57,355 nucleotides of DNA from NCBI GenBank assembly GCA_037442845.1, contig JBBIPL010000003.1, forward strand, positions 1 through 57,355, written 5' to 3'. Origin of the DNA: PFJX01 sp037442845 (lineage in GTDB: Bacteria; Pseudomonadota; Gammaproteobacteria; Burkholderiales; Thiobacillaceae). Position numbers and translations under genes: made by a program. The notes under the pieces were generated by a model, which saw nothing but the letters and a program-made list of their open reading frames with translations, had not been told where the DNA came from and searched no databases. Shown here piece by piece: positions 19,967-28,482 of this stretch (position 1 is the first letter of the stretch; the number at the start of each line of letters is the position of its first letter).

Positions 19967-20619
19967 TGTCTCCGCCGGACACGCGGCTGCGCATCACGGA
20001 AATCTTCCTGTCGCTGCAGGGCGAGGCCAGCCGGGTCGGCCTGCCGACGGTGTTCATCCGCCTGACCGGCTGCCCCCTGCGTTGCGGGTATTGCGATACC
20101 GAGTACGCCTTCCAGGGCGGCGAATGGATGGATGTCCCCGCTATTCTGGAGCGCGTGCGCGCGCATCGCAGCCGCCATGTCACCGTCACCGGCGGCGAGC
20201 CCCTGGCGCAGAAGTCCTGTTGCGACCTGCTGCGCGTCCTCTGCGACGCGGGGCTGGATGTCTCCCTGGAAACCGGCGGCGCCCTCGACATCTCCGGCGT
20301 CGATGCGCGGGTCGCGCGCATCGTCGATGTGAAAACGCCGGGCTCGGGGGAGGCGGCGCGCAATCACTGGGCCAACATCGACAGGCTGACTCCGCGCGAC
20401 GAGGTGAAATTCGTGCTGACGGACGAGGCGGACTATGCGTGGGCGCGCGAACGCCTGGTCGAACACGGCCTCGCGGCGCGCTGTCCGGTGCTGTTCTCGC
20501 CGGCCTGGGGCAGGTTGGATGCCGCGCGGCTCGCGGAGTGGGTGCTGCGCGATGGCCTCGACGTGCGCGTGCAAGTGCAATTGCACAAGCTGTTGTGGGG
20601 GCAGGAGCCGGGGCGATGA
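19966..20619 (+). CDS. queE: 7-carboxy-7-deazaguanine synthase QueE
   Basis: QueE is a radical-SAM enzyme that turns carboxytetrahydropterin into 7-carboxy-7-deazaguanine on the way to queuosine. The 217-residue protein has the cluster motif CX3CX2C (CPLRCGYC) after FIRLTG and the SAM-binding VTVTGGEPLAQ. A GTG directly before the ATG is an alternative start. The start overlaps the cpoB stop and the stop overlaps queC (ATGA). queE and queC at the end of the tol-pal operon is a common order. Confidence 0.96.
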   Translation: MSPPDTRLRITEIFLSLQGEASRVGLPTVFIRLTGCPLRCGYCDTEYAFQGGEWMDVPAILERVRAHRSRHVTVTGGEPLAQKSCCDLLRVLCDAGLDVSLETGGALDISGVDARVARIVDVKTPGSGEAARNHWANIDRLTPRDEVKFVLTDEADYAWARERLVEHGLAARCPVLFSPAWGRLDAARLAEWVLRDGLDVRVQVQLHKLLWGQEPGR

Positions 20620-21290
20620 GGCCGCGCGCGGTGGTGTTGCTGTCGGGCGGCCTGGATTCGGCCACGACCCTCGCCATTGCCCGCCGCGACGGCTACGACT
20701 GCCATGCCCTCAGCCTGGATTATGGCCAGCGCCACCACGCCGAGCTGGACGCGGCCCGCACCGTCGCCGCCCAACTGGGGGCGGTGGAGCATCGCATCAT
20801 GCGCCTGGACATGGGGCCTTACACGGGGTCCGCCCTGACCGATCCCGGCATCGCGGTGCCGGAGACGCCCGCGCCGGGCATTCCCGTCACCTACGTGCCG
20901 GCGCGCAACACCATCATGCTGGCTCTGGCCCTGGGCTGGGCCGAGGTGCTGGACGCGGAGGCCATTCACATCGGCGTCAACGCGCTTGATTACTCCGGCT
21001 ATCCCGACTGCCGTCCGGCTTTCATCGACGCTTTCCAGAACCTGGCGGATGTCGCCACACGGCGGGCCGTGCAGGGGCGCCGCATCGAAATCCGGGCGCC
21101 GCTGATCCATCTGTCGAAGGCGCGGATCATCCGCCTGGGCGCGGGGTTGGGCGTGGATTACGGCCTCACCGTGTCCTGCTACCAGGCCAGCGCCTCCGGC
21201 CTGGCCTGCGGACGCTGCGATTCCTGCCGCCTGCGCCGCCAGGGTTTCACACAGGCGGGCATCCCGGATCCCACCCGTTACCTCGTTTGA
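20616..21290 (+). CDS. queC: 7-cyano-7-deazaguanine synthase QueC
   Basis: QueC converts 7-carboxy-7-deazaguanine to preQ0 using ATP and ammonia. The 224-residue protein has the PP-loop VLLSGGLDSATT near the N-terminus, the DYGQRH motif and a zinc site of four cysteines at the C-terminus (SCYQ...LACGRCDSCRLR). It is coupled to queE and ends the tol-pal run. Confidence 0.97.
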   Translation: MRPRAVVLLSGGLDSATTLAIARRDGYDCHALSLDYGQRHHAELDAARTVAAQLGAVEHRIMRLDMGPYTGSALTDPGIAVPETPAPGIPVTYVPARNTIMLALALGWAEVLDAEAIHIGVNALDYSGYPDCRPAFIDAFQNLADVATRRAVQGRRIEIRAPLIHLSKARIIRLGAGLGVDYGLTVSCYQASASGLACGRCDSCRLRRQGFTQAGIPDPTRYLV

Positions 21291-21362
21291 GCGGCTCATG
21301 ATGACCCTGAATTTGGCTCATAATCCCGCCCCAGGCATCGTCCCACCCACAGGAGACCAAGG

Positions 21363-22457
21363 ATGAATTACGTGGAAAACCCCGCAGTGCTCGTCGCCTG
21401 GCTGGGCTTCTTTCTGGCCCTTGTATTCGGCTATGTGGCGAACAAGACCAGTTTCTGCACCATGGGCGCTGTTTCCGACGTGGTGAACATGGGCGACTGG
21501 GGCCGCATGCGGGCCTGGCTGCTGGGTATCGCGGTGGCCATGCTGGGCGCCAATCTGCTGGCGTTCTTCGGTTACCTCGATCTCGGTCAGACCATCTACA
21601 CGCGCGGCACGGTGCACTGGCTGGCGGCCCTGGTCGGCGGGCTGAGCTTCGGTGTCGGCATGACACTGGCCGGCGGCTGCGGCCAGCGCACCCTGGTGCG
21701 ACTGGGCGGGGGGAATCTGAAATCCGTGGTGGTGTTCATGTTCTTGGGCTACACCGCCCTGGTGACCATGAACGGCATCCTGCGCCATGTGGTGGACGGC
21801 ACCCTGCGCGCTGAACCCTTCACTATCCATCTGGACGGCTTGCAGACGCTCCCCGCGCTACTGGGACTGGCGGACAGGATCTCGCAGCTGTCCGTGGGGG
21901 TGATCCTGGCGCTGGCGATCCTGGCCTTCGTGTTCGCCAGCCGCGAGTTCCGCGAGAACCGCGACAACATCCTGGCCGGCATCGTGGTCGGTCTGGTGGT
22001 CGCCGCCGGCTGGTATGTCACCGGCCATCTCGGATTCGCGGAAAACGAATTCATGGAGCAAGCCTACGTGGGCACGGATTCGAAGCTGGCCGAGTCGATG
22101 ACTTTCGTCGGGCCCCTGGCCTATACCATGGACCTCTGGGCCTACTGGCGCGACAAGCACGTCACCTTCGCGGTGGCCTGCGTATTCGGCGTGGTGGTGG
22201 GCTCCTTCCTGTATTCCGTGTTCAATCACAGCTTCCGCTGGGAGTACTTCAATTCGCCCCAGGACATGTTCCGGCATCTGGTCGGCGCCGTGCTCATGGG
22301 CTTCGGCGGCATCACCGCCTTGGGCTGCACCATCGGCCAGGCGGTGACCGGAGTGTCGACTTTATCCATCAGTTCATTCATTGTTTTCTTCGGCATCGTC
22401 GCCGGCGCGGCCCTCACCATGAAAATTCAGTATCATTTGATGATGCGTGAAGCCTGA
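21363..22457 (+). CDS. YeeE/YedE family sulfur (probably thiosulfate) transporter
   Basis: The 364-residue inner-membrane protein has many hydrophobic helices. Three conserved cysteine contexts are visible: KTSFCTMGA (C32), LAGGCGQRTL (C106) and TALGCTIGQAV (near 325). Equivalent cysteines relay thiosulfate in the structurally known YeeE/TsuA transporter. Two internally similar halves are apparent. A TlpA-like thioredoxin follows by 101 nt, suggesting thiosulfate or sulfane uptake with redox handling. No tusA lies alongside. A CATAAT at 21319-21324 may be its -10 box, and AGGAGACCAAGG precedes the start. Confidence 0.88.
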   Translation: MNYVENPAVLVAWLGFFLALVFGYVANKTSFCTMGAVSDVVNMGDWGRMRAWLLGIAVAMLGANLLAFFGYLDLGQTIYTRGTVHWLAALVGGLSFGVGMTLAGGCGQRTLVRLGGGNLKSVVVFMFLGYTALVTMNGILRHVVDGTLRAEPFTIHLDGLQTLPALLGLADRISQLSVGVILALAILAFVFASREFRENRDNILAGIVVGLVVAAGWYVTGHLGFAENEFMEQAYVGTDSKLAESMTFVGPLAYTMDLWAYWRDKHVTFAVACVFGVVVGSFLYSVFNHSFRWEYFNSPQDMFRHLVGAVLMGFGGITALGCTIGQAVTGVSTLSISSFIVFFGIVAGAALTMKIQYHLMMREA

Positions 22458-22558
22458 TCCGAATGTCCTATTCAAGGGGGTCGGGCGCGCTGCCGATAAT
22501 CAATGCGGGTGTGCACGCGGCGTCTTGTCCCCTTCGGGGGAGATGGAAAGGAACATGA

Positions 22559-23224
22559 ATGCATAAGTTGCTGGGTGTGTGGCTGATCGGCTTCGCAGCG
22601 CTGCTGTCCGGTCCGGTCCTGGCCTCCGAGGAGCCGACCAAGGCCATCAATTTCGAGTTCACGGACGTCGAGGGCAAGAGCTTCAAGCTTTCCGACTTCA
22701 AGGGAAAATGGGTCCTGGTCAATTTCTGGGCGCCCTGGTGTCCGCTTTGCTGGGTGGAAGTGCCGACCCTCAACGAGTTGAACAAGCGCAAGGACTTCGT
22801 GGTGATCGGCGTGGGCCTCGACTATGGTCCCGACGCCAATGTGGTCAAGGAAACCGCCAAACGCCACAACATCGATTTCCACGCCATCGTCGCCGGCGGC
22901 GCCCGCCGCAATCCCGACAGCCCGTTCCGACAGGTGGGCCCGGTCGACTTCTACCCCACCTCCTACGTCTACGATCCAGACGGTGAAATCGTCATGTTCA
23001 TTCCCGGCCAGGTGCGCATGAACAGGATTCTTGCCTTCATGGATGACTACCGGAACAAGCAAACCAGGCTCGCCGGCGGCAAGGCGGAACCGCATCAGGG
23101 ACCGTCGCCCATCCAGGAAGTCAGCCACAGCAAGCCGCAACCCAGGGCCACCGCGCCGCGCAGCGACAAGCCCGCCGCGAAGCCGCAGGCGCCGGCAGGC
23201 AAGCCGAGAACCGTGACCTATTGA
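22559..23224 (+). CDS. periplasmic TlpA/ResA-type thioredoxin
   Basis: The 221-residue precursor has a signal peptide (1-23, cleavage near VLAS) and a TlpA fold with FKLSDFKGKWVLVNFWAPWC and the redox pair C61/C64 as CPLC. CPLC is unlike the CxPC of typical maturation thioredoxins. The cis-proline region is VDFYPTSYVYDPDG. A 45-residue Lys/Pro/Ala tail (about 175-221) follows the fold. GGAAAGGAAC gives a strong ribosome-binding site. A role in handling persulfide or disulfide from the neighbouring transporter is inferred only from context. Confidence 0.85.
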   Translation: MHKLLGVWLIGFAALLSGPVLASEEPTKAINFEFTDVEGKSFKLSDFKGKWVLVNFWAPWCPLCWVEVPTLNELNKRKDFVVIGVGLDYGPDANVVKETAKRHNIDFHAIVAGGARRNPDSPFRQVGPVDFYPTSYVYDPDGEIVMFIPGQVRMNRILAFMDDYRNKQTRLAGGKAEPHQGPSPIQEVSHSKPQPRATAPRSDKPAAKPQAPAGKPRTVTY

Positions 23225-23235
23225 TGCATTTTGGT

Positions 23236-23265
23236 TTGACCGGATCGGCGCGGGTCTGGAATAAT
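23236..23265 (+). promoter_or_regulatory. sigma-70 promoter of the tRNA-Lys pair
   Basis: TTGACC (23236-23241), an 18-bp spacer and AATAAT (23260-23265) place the start about 7 nt before the first tRNA base. The GC-rich stretch CGCGC right after the -10 resembles a stringent discriminator, which is usual for tRNA promoters. Confidence 0.75.
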
Positions 23266-23279
23266 CGCGCTCCTTTTAT

Positions 23280-23355
23280 GGGTCGGTAGCTCAGTTGGTA
23301 GAGCAGCGGACTTTTAATCCGTTGGTCGCGAGTTCGAGTCTCGCCCGACCTACCA
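23280..23355 (+). tRNA. tRNA-Lys (anticodon UUU)
   Basis: A 76-nt cloverleaf with encoded CCA. The anticodon TTT is at 23313-23315 in loop CTTTTAA, the D arm is GCTCAGTTGGTAGAGC and the T arm is GCGAG/TTCGAGT/CTCGC. The terminal acceptor pair is a G1-U72 wobble, unlike the G-C of its neighbour. Confidence 0.96.
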
Positions 23356-23358
23356 TGC

Positions 23359-23434
23359 GGGTTGTTAGCTCAGTTGGTAGAGCAGCGGACTCTTAATCCG
23401 TAGGTCCACAGTTCGAATCTGTGACAACCCACCA
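23359..23434 (+). tRNA. tRNA-Lys (anticodon CUU)
   Basis: A 76-nt cloverleaf with encoded CCA and anticodon CTT at 23392-23394, reading AAG only. It lies 3 nt after the UUU gene and is nearly identical to it from the D arm through the anticodon stem. The two probably arose by duplication and share one transcript. Confidence 0.95.
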
Positions 23435-23440
23435 GCAACC

Positions 23441-23470
23441 AAGGGTTTGGCTCGCGCCAAACCCTTTTCG
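23441..23470 (+). terminator. rho-independent terminator of the tRNA-Lys transcript
   Basis: A perfect 10-bp stem (23441-23450 with 23457-23466) with a 6-nt loop ends in CCCTTTTCG. It begins 6 nt after the second tRNA and separates it from the ilvB promoter. Confidence 0.85.
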
Positions 23471-23495
23471 ATTCAGGGCCGCAAGGCTTCTCGGC

Positions 23496-23524
23496 TTGAC
23501 CCGGCGAGGCGCAATCGCTAGTGT
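23496..23524 (+). promoter_or_regulatory. candidate promoter of ilvB
   Basis: TTGACC (23496-23501), a 17-bp spacer and TAGTGT (23519-23524) lie 34 nt before the ilvB start. The leader is too short for a peptide attenuator, so no ilv attenuation is visible here. Confidence 0.5.
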
Positions 23525-23558
23525 TTCAGCCTTTTCTGATAAACAAGAATTGCTCGCC

Positions 23559-25268
23559 ATGGCCGACATGGAATTGACCGGAGCGGAGATCGTGGTCCGC
23601 TGCTTGCGCGACGAAGGGGTCAGGCACATCTTTGGGTACCCCGGTGGCGCGGTGCTCAATATCTACGACGAAATCTACAAGCAGCAGGATTTTCAGCACA
23701 TTCTCGTGCGCCATGAGCAGGCTGCCGTGCATGCCGCCGACGCCTATGCGCGCTGCACCGGCCAGGTCGGCGTGGCCCTGGTGACCTCCGGGCCGGGCGC
23801 GACGAATGCGGTGACCGGCATCGCCACCGCTTATATGGACTCCATTCCCATGGTGGTGATCACCGGCCAGGTGCCCACCGCCGCCATCGGCCAGGATGCC
23901 TTCCAGGAAGTCGATACCGTCGGCATCACCCGGCCCTGCGTGAAGCACAACTTTCTGGTGAAGGACGTGAAGGGGCTCGCTTCCACCATCAAGAAAGCTT
24001 TCTACATCGCCGCCACCGGCCGTCCCGGCCCGGTGGTGGTGGACGTGCCCAAGGACGTCACCCAGCACAAGTGCGCGTATGCCTATCCGAAGAGCGTGAC
24101 CATGCGCTCCTACAACCCCGCCAGCAAGGGCCACGCCGGCCAGATCAAGAAGGCCGCGCAGATGCTGCTGGAAGCCAAGCGGCCCATCCTCTACACGGGC
24201 GGCGGCGTGGTGCTGGGCAACGCGGCGGAGCAGGTCGCCGAACTGGCCCGCCTGCTGGGCTATCCGGTCACCAACACCCTGATGGGCCTGGGCGGCTATC
24301 CCTCGCCCGATCCCCTGTTCCTGGGCATGCTCGGCATGCATGGCACCATCGAGGCGAACATGGCCATGCAGCACTGCGACGTGTTGCTGGCGGTGGGCGC
24401 CCGTTTCGACGACCGCGTGGTGGGCAATCCCAAGCACTTCGCCAAGGAGGCCCGCCGCATCATCCACGTCGATGTGGATCCGTCCTCCATCTCCAAGCGC
24501 GTGCGGGTGGACGTGCCCATCGTCGGCGAGGTCGGCCAGGTGCTCGACGAGATCATCAAGCTCATCAAGGCGGGCGGGGACAAGCCGGATCAGCAGGCGA
24601 TCAAGGCCTGGTGGGCGCAGATCGAGCTGTGGCGTTCCCAGGACTGCCTGAAATACGACCGCGGCGCGTCGGTGATCAAGCCCCAGTTCGTGGTCGAGAA
24701 GCTCTACGAAGTGACGGGCGGCGACGCTTACGTCACCTCCGACGTCGGCCAGCACCAGATGTGGGCGGCGCAGTATTACAAGTTCGCCAAGCCGCGCCGC
24801 TGGATCAACTCCGGCGGTCTGGGCACCATGGGCTTCGGCCTGCCCGCCGCCATGGGCGTGCAGAAGGCGCATCCCGACGCGGTGGTGGTCTGCATCACCG
24901 GCGAGGGCAGCATCCAGATGAACATCCAGGAACTGTCCACCTGCAAGGAATTCAATCTGCCGCTCAAGATCATCCTGCTCAACAACGGCTATCTGGGCAT
25001 GGTGCGGCAATGGCAGGAGTTCTTCTACGAGGAGCGTTACGCCGAGTCCTACATGTCTTCCCTGCCGGATTTCGTGAAATTGGCCGAAGCCTATGGCCAT
25101 GTCGGCATGACCATCGAGAAGCCCGAGGACGTCGAGCCGGCCCTGCGCGATGCCTTCGGCAAATACAAGGACCGCCTGGTGTTCCTCAACTTCCTCACCG
25201 ACCCGCGCGAAAACGTGTTCCCCATGATTCCCGCCGGCAAGGGCCTGTCCGAGATGATCCTGGTGTAA
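23559..25268 (+). CDS. ilvB: acetolactate synthase large subunit (ThDP-dependent)
   Basis: This enzyme makes acetolactate and acetohydroxybutyrate, the first common step to valine, leucine and isoleucine. The 569-residue protein has the N-terminal ThDP domain with the catalytic glutamate E53 (LVRHEQAAVHAADAYAR), a central FAD/nucleotide domain and the C-terminal ThDP-Mg motif GEGSIQMNIQELSTC...LNN. The ATG at 23559 gives MADMELTGAEIVVRCL; earlier in-frame sequence runs through the tRNA. ilvN follows after 10 nt. Confidence 0.97.
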   Translation: MADMELTGAEIVVRCLRDEGVRHIFGYPGGAVLNIYDEIYKQQDFQHILVRHEQAAVHAADAYARCTGQVGVALVTSGPGATNAVTGIATAYMDSIPMVVITGQVPTAAIGQDAFQEVDTVGITRPCVKHNFLVKDVKGLASTIKKAFYIAATGRPGPVVVDVPKDVTQHKCAYAYPKSVTMRSYNPASKGHAGQIKKAAQMLLEAKRPILYTGGGVVLGNAAEQVAELARLLGYPVTNTLMGLGGYPSPDPLFLGMLGMHGTIEANMAMQHCDVLLAVGARFDDRVVGNPKHFAKEARRIIHVDVDPSSISKRVRVDVPIVGEVGQVLDEIIKLIKAGGDKPDQQAIKAWWAQIELWRSQDCLKYDRGASVIKPQFVVEKLYEVTGGDAYVTSDVGQHQMWAAQYYKFAKPRRWINSGGLGTMGFGLPAAMGVQKAHPDAVVVCITGEGSIQMNIQELSTCKEFNLPLKIILLNNGYLGMVRQWQEFFYEERYAESYMSSLPDFVKLAEAYGHVGMTIEKPEDVEPALRDAFGKYKDRLVFLNFLTDPRENVFPMIPAGKGLSEMILV

Positions 25269-25278
25269 GGGAAGAATC

Positions 25279-25770
25279 ATGCGACACATTATTTCCCTGC
25301 TGATGGAAAACGAATCCGGCGCGTTGTCCCGGGTTTCCGGGCTGTTCTCCGCGCGCGGCTACAACATCGAGTCCCTCACCGTCGCCCCCACCGAGGACGC
25401 CACCCTGTCGCGCATGACCATCGTCACGCGGGGCTCCGACGACGTCATCGAACAGATCACCAAGCAGCTCAACAAGCTGATCGACATCGTCAAGGTGCAG
25501 GATCTCACCGACGGCTCCCACATCGAGCGCGAGCTGATGCTGGTCAAGGTGCGCGCCAGCGGCGAGATGCGCGAGGAGATGAAGCGCATGGCCGACATCT
25601 TCCGCGGTCGCATCCTGGACGTGTCGGACAAGACCTACACCATCGAGTTGACCGGAACGGGCACCAAGCTGGACGCCTTCCTGGCCGCCATCGATCCCGC
25701 CGCCATCCTGGAAACCGTGCGCACCGGCGCCTCCGGCATCGGTCGCGGCGACCGCATCATGAAGATTTGA
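25279..25770 (+). CDS. ilvN: acetolactate synthase small (regulatory) subunit
   Basis: The 163-residue regulatory subunit carries an N-terminal ACT domain (MRHIISLLMENESGALSRVS), which binds valine for feedback inhibition, and a second C-terminal ALS_ss domain (MKRMADIFRGRILDV). Length and order match IlvH/IlvN of betaproteobacteria. A heptad-repeat palindrome separates it from ilvC. Confidence 0.97.
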   Translation: MRHIISLLMENESGALSRVSGLFSARGYNIESLTVAPTEDATLSRMTIVTRGSDDVIEQITKQLNKLIDIVKVQDLTDGSHIERELMLVKVRASGEMREEMKRMADIFRGRILDVSDKTYTIELTGTGTKLDAFLAAIDPAAILETVRTGASGIGRGDRIMKI

Positions 25771-25776
25771 ATAGCC

Positions 25777-25899
25777 GGGAGACGGGAAAAGAGAAAAGGG
25801 AAACGAGAACATCAGAGTCGCGGCGCGCGTTTCCTTTTTCCCGTTTCCCGTTTCCCATTTCCCATTTCCCGTCTCCCATTTCCCGTCTCCCATTTCCCG
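25777..25899 (+). repeat. heptad-repeat palindrome A (GGGAAAC/GGGAAAT units)
   Basis: The left arm (25777-25811) is five 7-nt units: GGGAGAC, GGGAAAA, GAGAAAA, GGGAAAC, GAGAACA. After a 17-nt loop the right arm (25829-25898) is ten units of the complementary kind: GTTTCCT, TTTTCCC, GTTTCCC twice, ATTTCCC twice, GTCTCCC, ATTTCCC, GTCTCCC, ATTTCCC. The 7-nt phase is exact throughout. It fills the ilvN-ilvC gap apart from the ilvC ribosome-binding site. Confidence 0.97.
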
Positions 25900-25921
25900 A
25901 ATTGCGAAGAAAGGAAACGCC

Positions 25922-26938
25922 ATGAAGGTTTACTACGAAAAAGATTGCGACCTCTCCCTGATCAAGAAGAAGAAGGTCGCCATCGTCGGCTACGGCTCCC
26001 AGGGCCACGCCCATGCCAACAACCTGAAGGATTCCGGCGTCAAGGTCACCGTCGGCCTGCGCAAGGACGGCGCCTCCTGGAACAAGGCCAAGAACGCCGG
26101 CCTGAGCGTCAAGGAAGTCGGCGCCGCCGTGAAGGATGCCGACGTGGTCATGATCCTGGTGCCGGACGAGCAGCAGCCCGGCGTCTACTACAAGGAAATC
26201 GAGCCCAACATCAAGAAGGGCGCCACCCTGTGCTTCGCGCACGGCTTCAACATCCACTACAACCAGATCGTGCCGCGCGCCGACCTCGACGTGATCATGA
26301 TCGCTCCCAAGGGTCCCGGCCACACCGTGCGCTCCACCTATCTGGCCGGCGGCGGCGTGCCTTCCCTGATCGCCGTCTACCAGGACAAGACCGGCAAGGC
26401 CAAGGACATCGCCCTGGCCTACGCCGCCGCCAACGGCGGCGCCCGCGCCGGCGTCATCGAGACCAACTTCCGCGAGGAGACCGAGACCGACCTGTTCGGC
26501 GAGCAGGCCGTGCTCTGCGGCGGCGCCGTGGAACTGGTGAAGATGGGCTTCGAGACCCTGGTGGAAGCCGGCTACGCGCCGGAGATGGCCTACTTCGAGT
26601 GCCTGCACGAGCTGAAGCTGATCGTCGACCTGATCTACGAGGGCGGCATCGCCAACATGAACTACTCCATCTCCAACAACGCGGAGTATGGCGAGTACGT
26701 CACCGGTCCCAAGGTCATCAACGAGACCTCCCGCGCCGCCATGCGCGAGGCGCTGAAGAACATCCAGAACGGCGAATACGCCAAGCGCTTCATCCTCGAA
26801 GGCAAGACCAACTACCCCGAGATGACCGCCCGCCGTCGCCTGAACGCCGAGCATCCCATCGAGGTGGTGGGCGAGAAGCTGCGCGACATGATGCCCTGGA
26901 TCAAGGCCAACAAGCTGGTGGACAAGAGCCGGAACTGA
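25922..26938 (+). CDS. ilvC: ketol-acid reductoisomerase
   Basis: IlvC converts acetolactate to dihydroxyisovalerate using NADPH and Mg. The 338-residue class I (short) enzyme has the Rossmann motif GYGSQGHAHANNLKDSG, PKGPGHTVR, and the C-terminal metal ligands in ETDLFGEQAVLCGG and YFECLHELKLIVDLIYEGG. GAAAGGAAACGCC precedes the ATG. It is probably co-transcribed with ilvBN across palindrome A. Confidence 0.98.
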   Translation: MKVYYEKDCDLSLIKKKKVAIVGYGSQGHAHANNLKDSGVKVTVGLRKDGASWNKAKNAGLSVKEVGAAVKDADVVMILVPDEQQPGVYYKEIEPNIKKGATLCFAHGFNIHYNQIVPRADLDVIMIAPKGPGHTVRSTYLAGGGVPSLIAVYQDKTGKAKDIALAYAAANGGARAGVIETNFREETETDLFGEQAVLCGGAVELVKMGFETLVEAGYAPEMAYFECLHELKLIVDLIYEGGIANMNYSISNNAEYGEYVTGPKVINETSRAAMREALKNIQNGEYAKRFILEGKTNYPEMTARRRLNAEHPIEVVGEKLRDMMPWIKANKLVDKSRN

Positions 26939-26944
26939 TGCCGA

Positions 26945-27007
26945 GAGGCGTGAGGCGATAGGCGTGAGGCGCTGAACGCACGCTCCGCCTTGCGCCTCTC
27001 GCCTCAC
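26945..27007 (+). repeat. heptad-repeat palindrome C (GAGGCGT units)
   Basis: Left arm: GAGGCGT, GAGGCGA, TAGGCGT, GAGGCGC (26945-26972), starting 6 nt after the ilvC stop. Right arm: GCCTCTC, GCCTCAC (26994-27007), the reverse complement in the same 7-nt phase, with degenerate units just before it. It ends 6 nt before the chosen psd start. Confidence 0.92.
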
Positions 27008-27013
27008 GAACCC

Positions 27014-27682
27014 ATGTGCATCGAACTCATGCCCCCAAGCAAAGCCCCCTGGCCCCACCCCCTCATCGCCCGCGAGGGCTGGCCGTTCCTGGCCGGCTCC
27101 CTGCTGGCCGCGATCGCCGTCACCTGGCTCGCCGGCTGGGCCTGGGCAGCGCCGTTGTGGATCATCGCGGTTTTCGTTCTCCAGTTCTTCCGTGATCCGG
27201 CACGGGTGGTGCCCATTGGTGAAGATCTGGTGCTGTCGCCGGCCGACGGCCGCATCGTCGCGGTGGAGGAGACCGACGACCCCTGGCTGAAGCGCCGGGC
27301 GCTGAAGATCAGCGTGTTCATGAACGTCTTCAACGTGCATTCCAACCGGGCGCCGGTGGATGGGGAGGTGAAGGGCTGCTGGTACCACCCCGGCAAGTTC
27401 GTCAATGCCGACCTGGCCAAGGCCTCCACCGAGAACGAGCGCAACGCCGTGTGGTTCCGCACGCCGGCCGGCCAGGACGTCACCAGCGTGCAGGTCGCCG
27501 GCCTCATCGCCCGCCGCATCCTCTGCTACGTGGAGCCGGGCGCCCAGATCAAGCGCGGCGAGCGCTACGGCTTCATCCGCTTCGGTTCGCGGGTGGACGT
27601 CTACCTGCCCGCCGACGCCAAGCCCCGCGTCACCCTGGGCGACAAGGTGCGCGCCGCCAGCGACGTGCTCGCCCAGTTCTGA
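27014..27682 (+). CDS. psd: phosphatidylserine decarboxylase proenzyme (short type)
   Basis: Psd converts phosphatidylserine to phosphatidylethanolamine. The 222-residue proenzyme has two N-terminal hydrophobic helices, LSPADGRIVAVEE, the central VFMNVFNVHSNRAPVDG and the self-cleavage site in RFGSRVDVYLP, where S192 becomes the pyruvoyl group. ATG at 27014 or 27029 is possible, without a strong ribosome-binding site. An earlier in-frame start lies in palindrome C and is not used. pssA follows by 2 nt. Confidence 0.93.
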   Translation: MCIELMPPSKAPWPHPLIAREGWPFLAGSLLAAIAVTWLAGWAWAAPLWIIAVFVLQFFRDPARVVPIGEDLVLSPADGRIVAVEETDDPWLKRRALKISVFMNVFNVHSNRAPVDGEVKGCWYHPGKFVNADLAKASTENERNAVWFRTPAGQDVTSVQVAGLIARRILCYVEPGAQIKRGERYGFIRFGSRVDVYLPADAKPRVTLGDKVRAASDVLAQF

Positions 27683-27684
27683 GC

Positions 27685-28482
27685 ATGCACGACATGACGC
27701 CCGGTCCCGAGCGGGGGCCGGATCCCGCTGAGCAGCGCCACAGCGCCAGACCGCGCCGACGCGGCATTTACCTGCTGCCCAACCTGTTCACCACCGGCGC
27801 CTTGTTCGCCGGTTTCTTCGCCATCGTGCAGGGCATGCACGGCCGCTTCGACATGGCCGCCGCGGCGATCTTCATCGCCATGATCCTGGACGGCCTGGAT
27901 GGCCGCGTGGCGCGCATGACCAACACCCAGTCCGCCTTCGGCGCCGAATACGACTCCCTGTCCGACATGGTTTCCTTCGGCGTCGCGCCCGCCCTGGTCA
28001 TGTACAACTTCGCTCTGCAGGACATGGGCAAGCTGGGCTGGATCGCCGCCTTCGTCTATTGCGTCGGCGCCGCCCTGCGTCTGGCCCGCTTCAATACCAT
28101 GTTGGCGGTGCAGGACAAGCGCTGGTTCATGGGCCTGCCCAGCCCGGCGGCGGCGACGCTAGTGGCCGGTTTCATCTGGGTCATGGCGGACAACCGCGTT
28201 GAGAGCGACGAGGTCAGCTGGCTGGCCTGGGGGCTGACCCTGTTTGCCGGTCTCACCATGATCACCAGCCTGCGCTTCTACAGCGGCAAGGACATCAACC
28301 TGAAGAAAAGCGTGCCCTTCGTGGTCATCGTCCTGGTGGCGCTGGGTTTCGGTCTCATCGCGGTGGATCCGCCCATCGTGCTGTTCCTGCTGCTGCTGGC
28401 TTATGGCCTGTCGGGCTATATCTACTGGCTCAAACGCCGCCTTACGCGGAAACGCCCGGATGCCTTGCCGAGACCGAAATAG
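27685..28482 (+). CDS. pssA: CDP-diacylglycerol--serine O-phosphatidyltransferase
   Basis: PssA makes phosphatidylserine, the substrate of the upstream Psd. The 265-residue membrane protein has the CDP-alcohol phosphotransferase motif with D69, D72, D90 and D94 (LDGLDGRVAR...GAEYDSLSDMVSFG) and about eight helices. The N-terminal 25 residues are polar and Arg-rich. Placement of psd-pssA between ilvC and leuA is frequent in betaproteobacteria. Confidence 0.97.
   Translation: MHDMTPGPERGPDPAEQRHSARPRRRGIYLLPNLFTTGALFAGFFAIVQGMHGRFDMAAAAIFIAMILDGLDGRVARMTNTQSAFGAEYDSLSDMVSFGVAPALVMYNFALQDMGKLGWIAAFVYCVGAALRLARFNTMLAVQDKRWFMGLPSPAAATLVAGFIWVMADNRVESDEVSWLAWGLTLFAGLTMITSLRFYSGKDINLKKSVPFVVIVLVALGFGLIAVDPPIVLFLLLLAYGLSGYIYWLKRRLTRKRPDALPRPK

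Noticed and set aside
25829..25899. TTTCCC-rich tandem array as a CRISPR or telomere-like repeat
   Set aside because: The units are only 7 nt with no spacers, and the complementary arm makes it a palindrome. No cas genes are present.
25195..25923. Minus-strand frame containing repeated GKWETGN peptide
   Set aside because: The repeat peptide is the 7-nt array read in three frames. The rest is antisense to ilvN.
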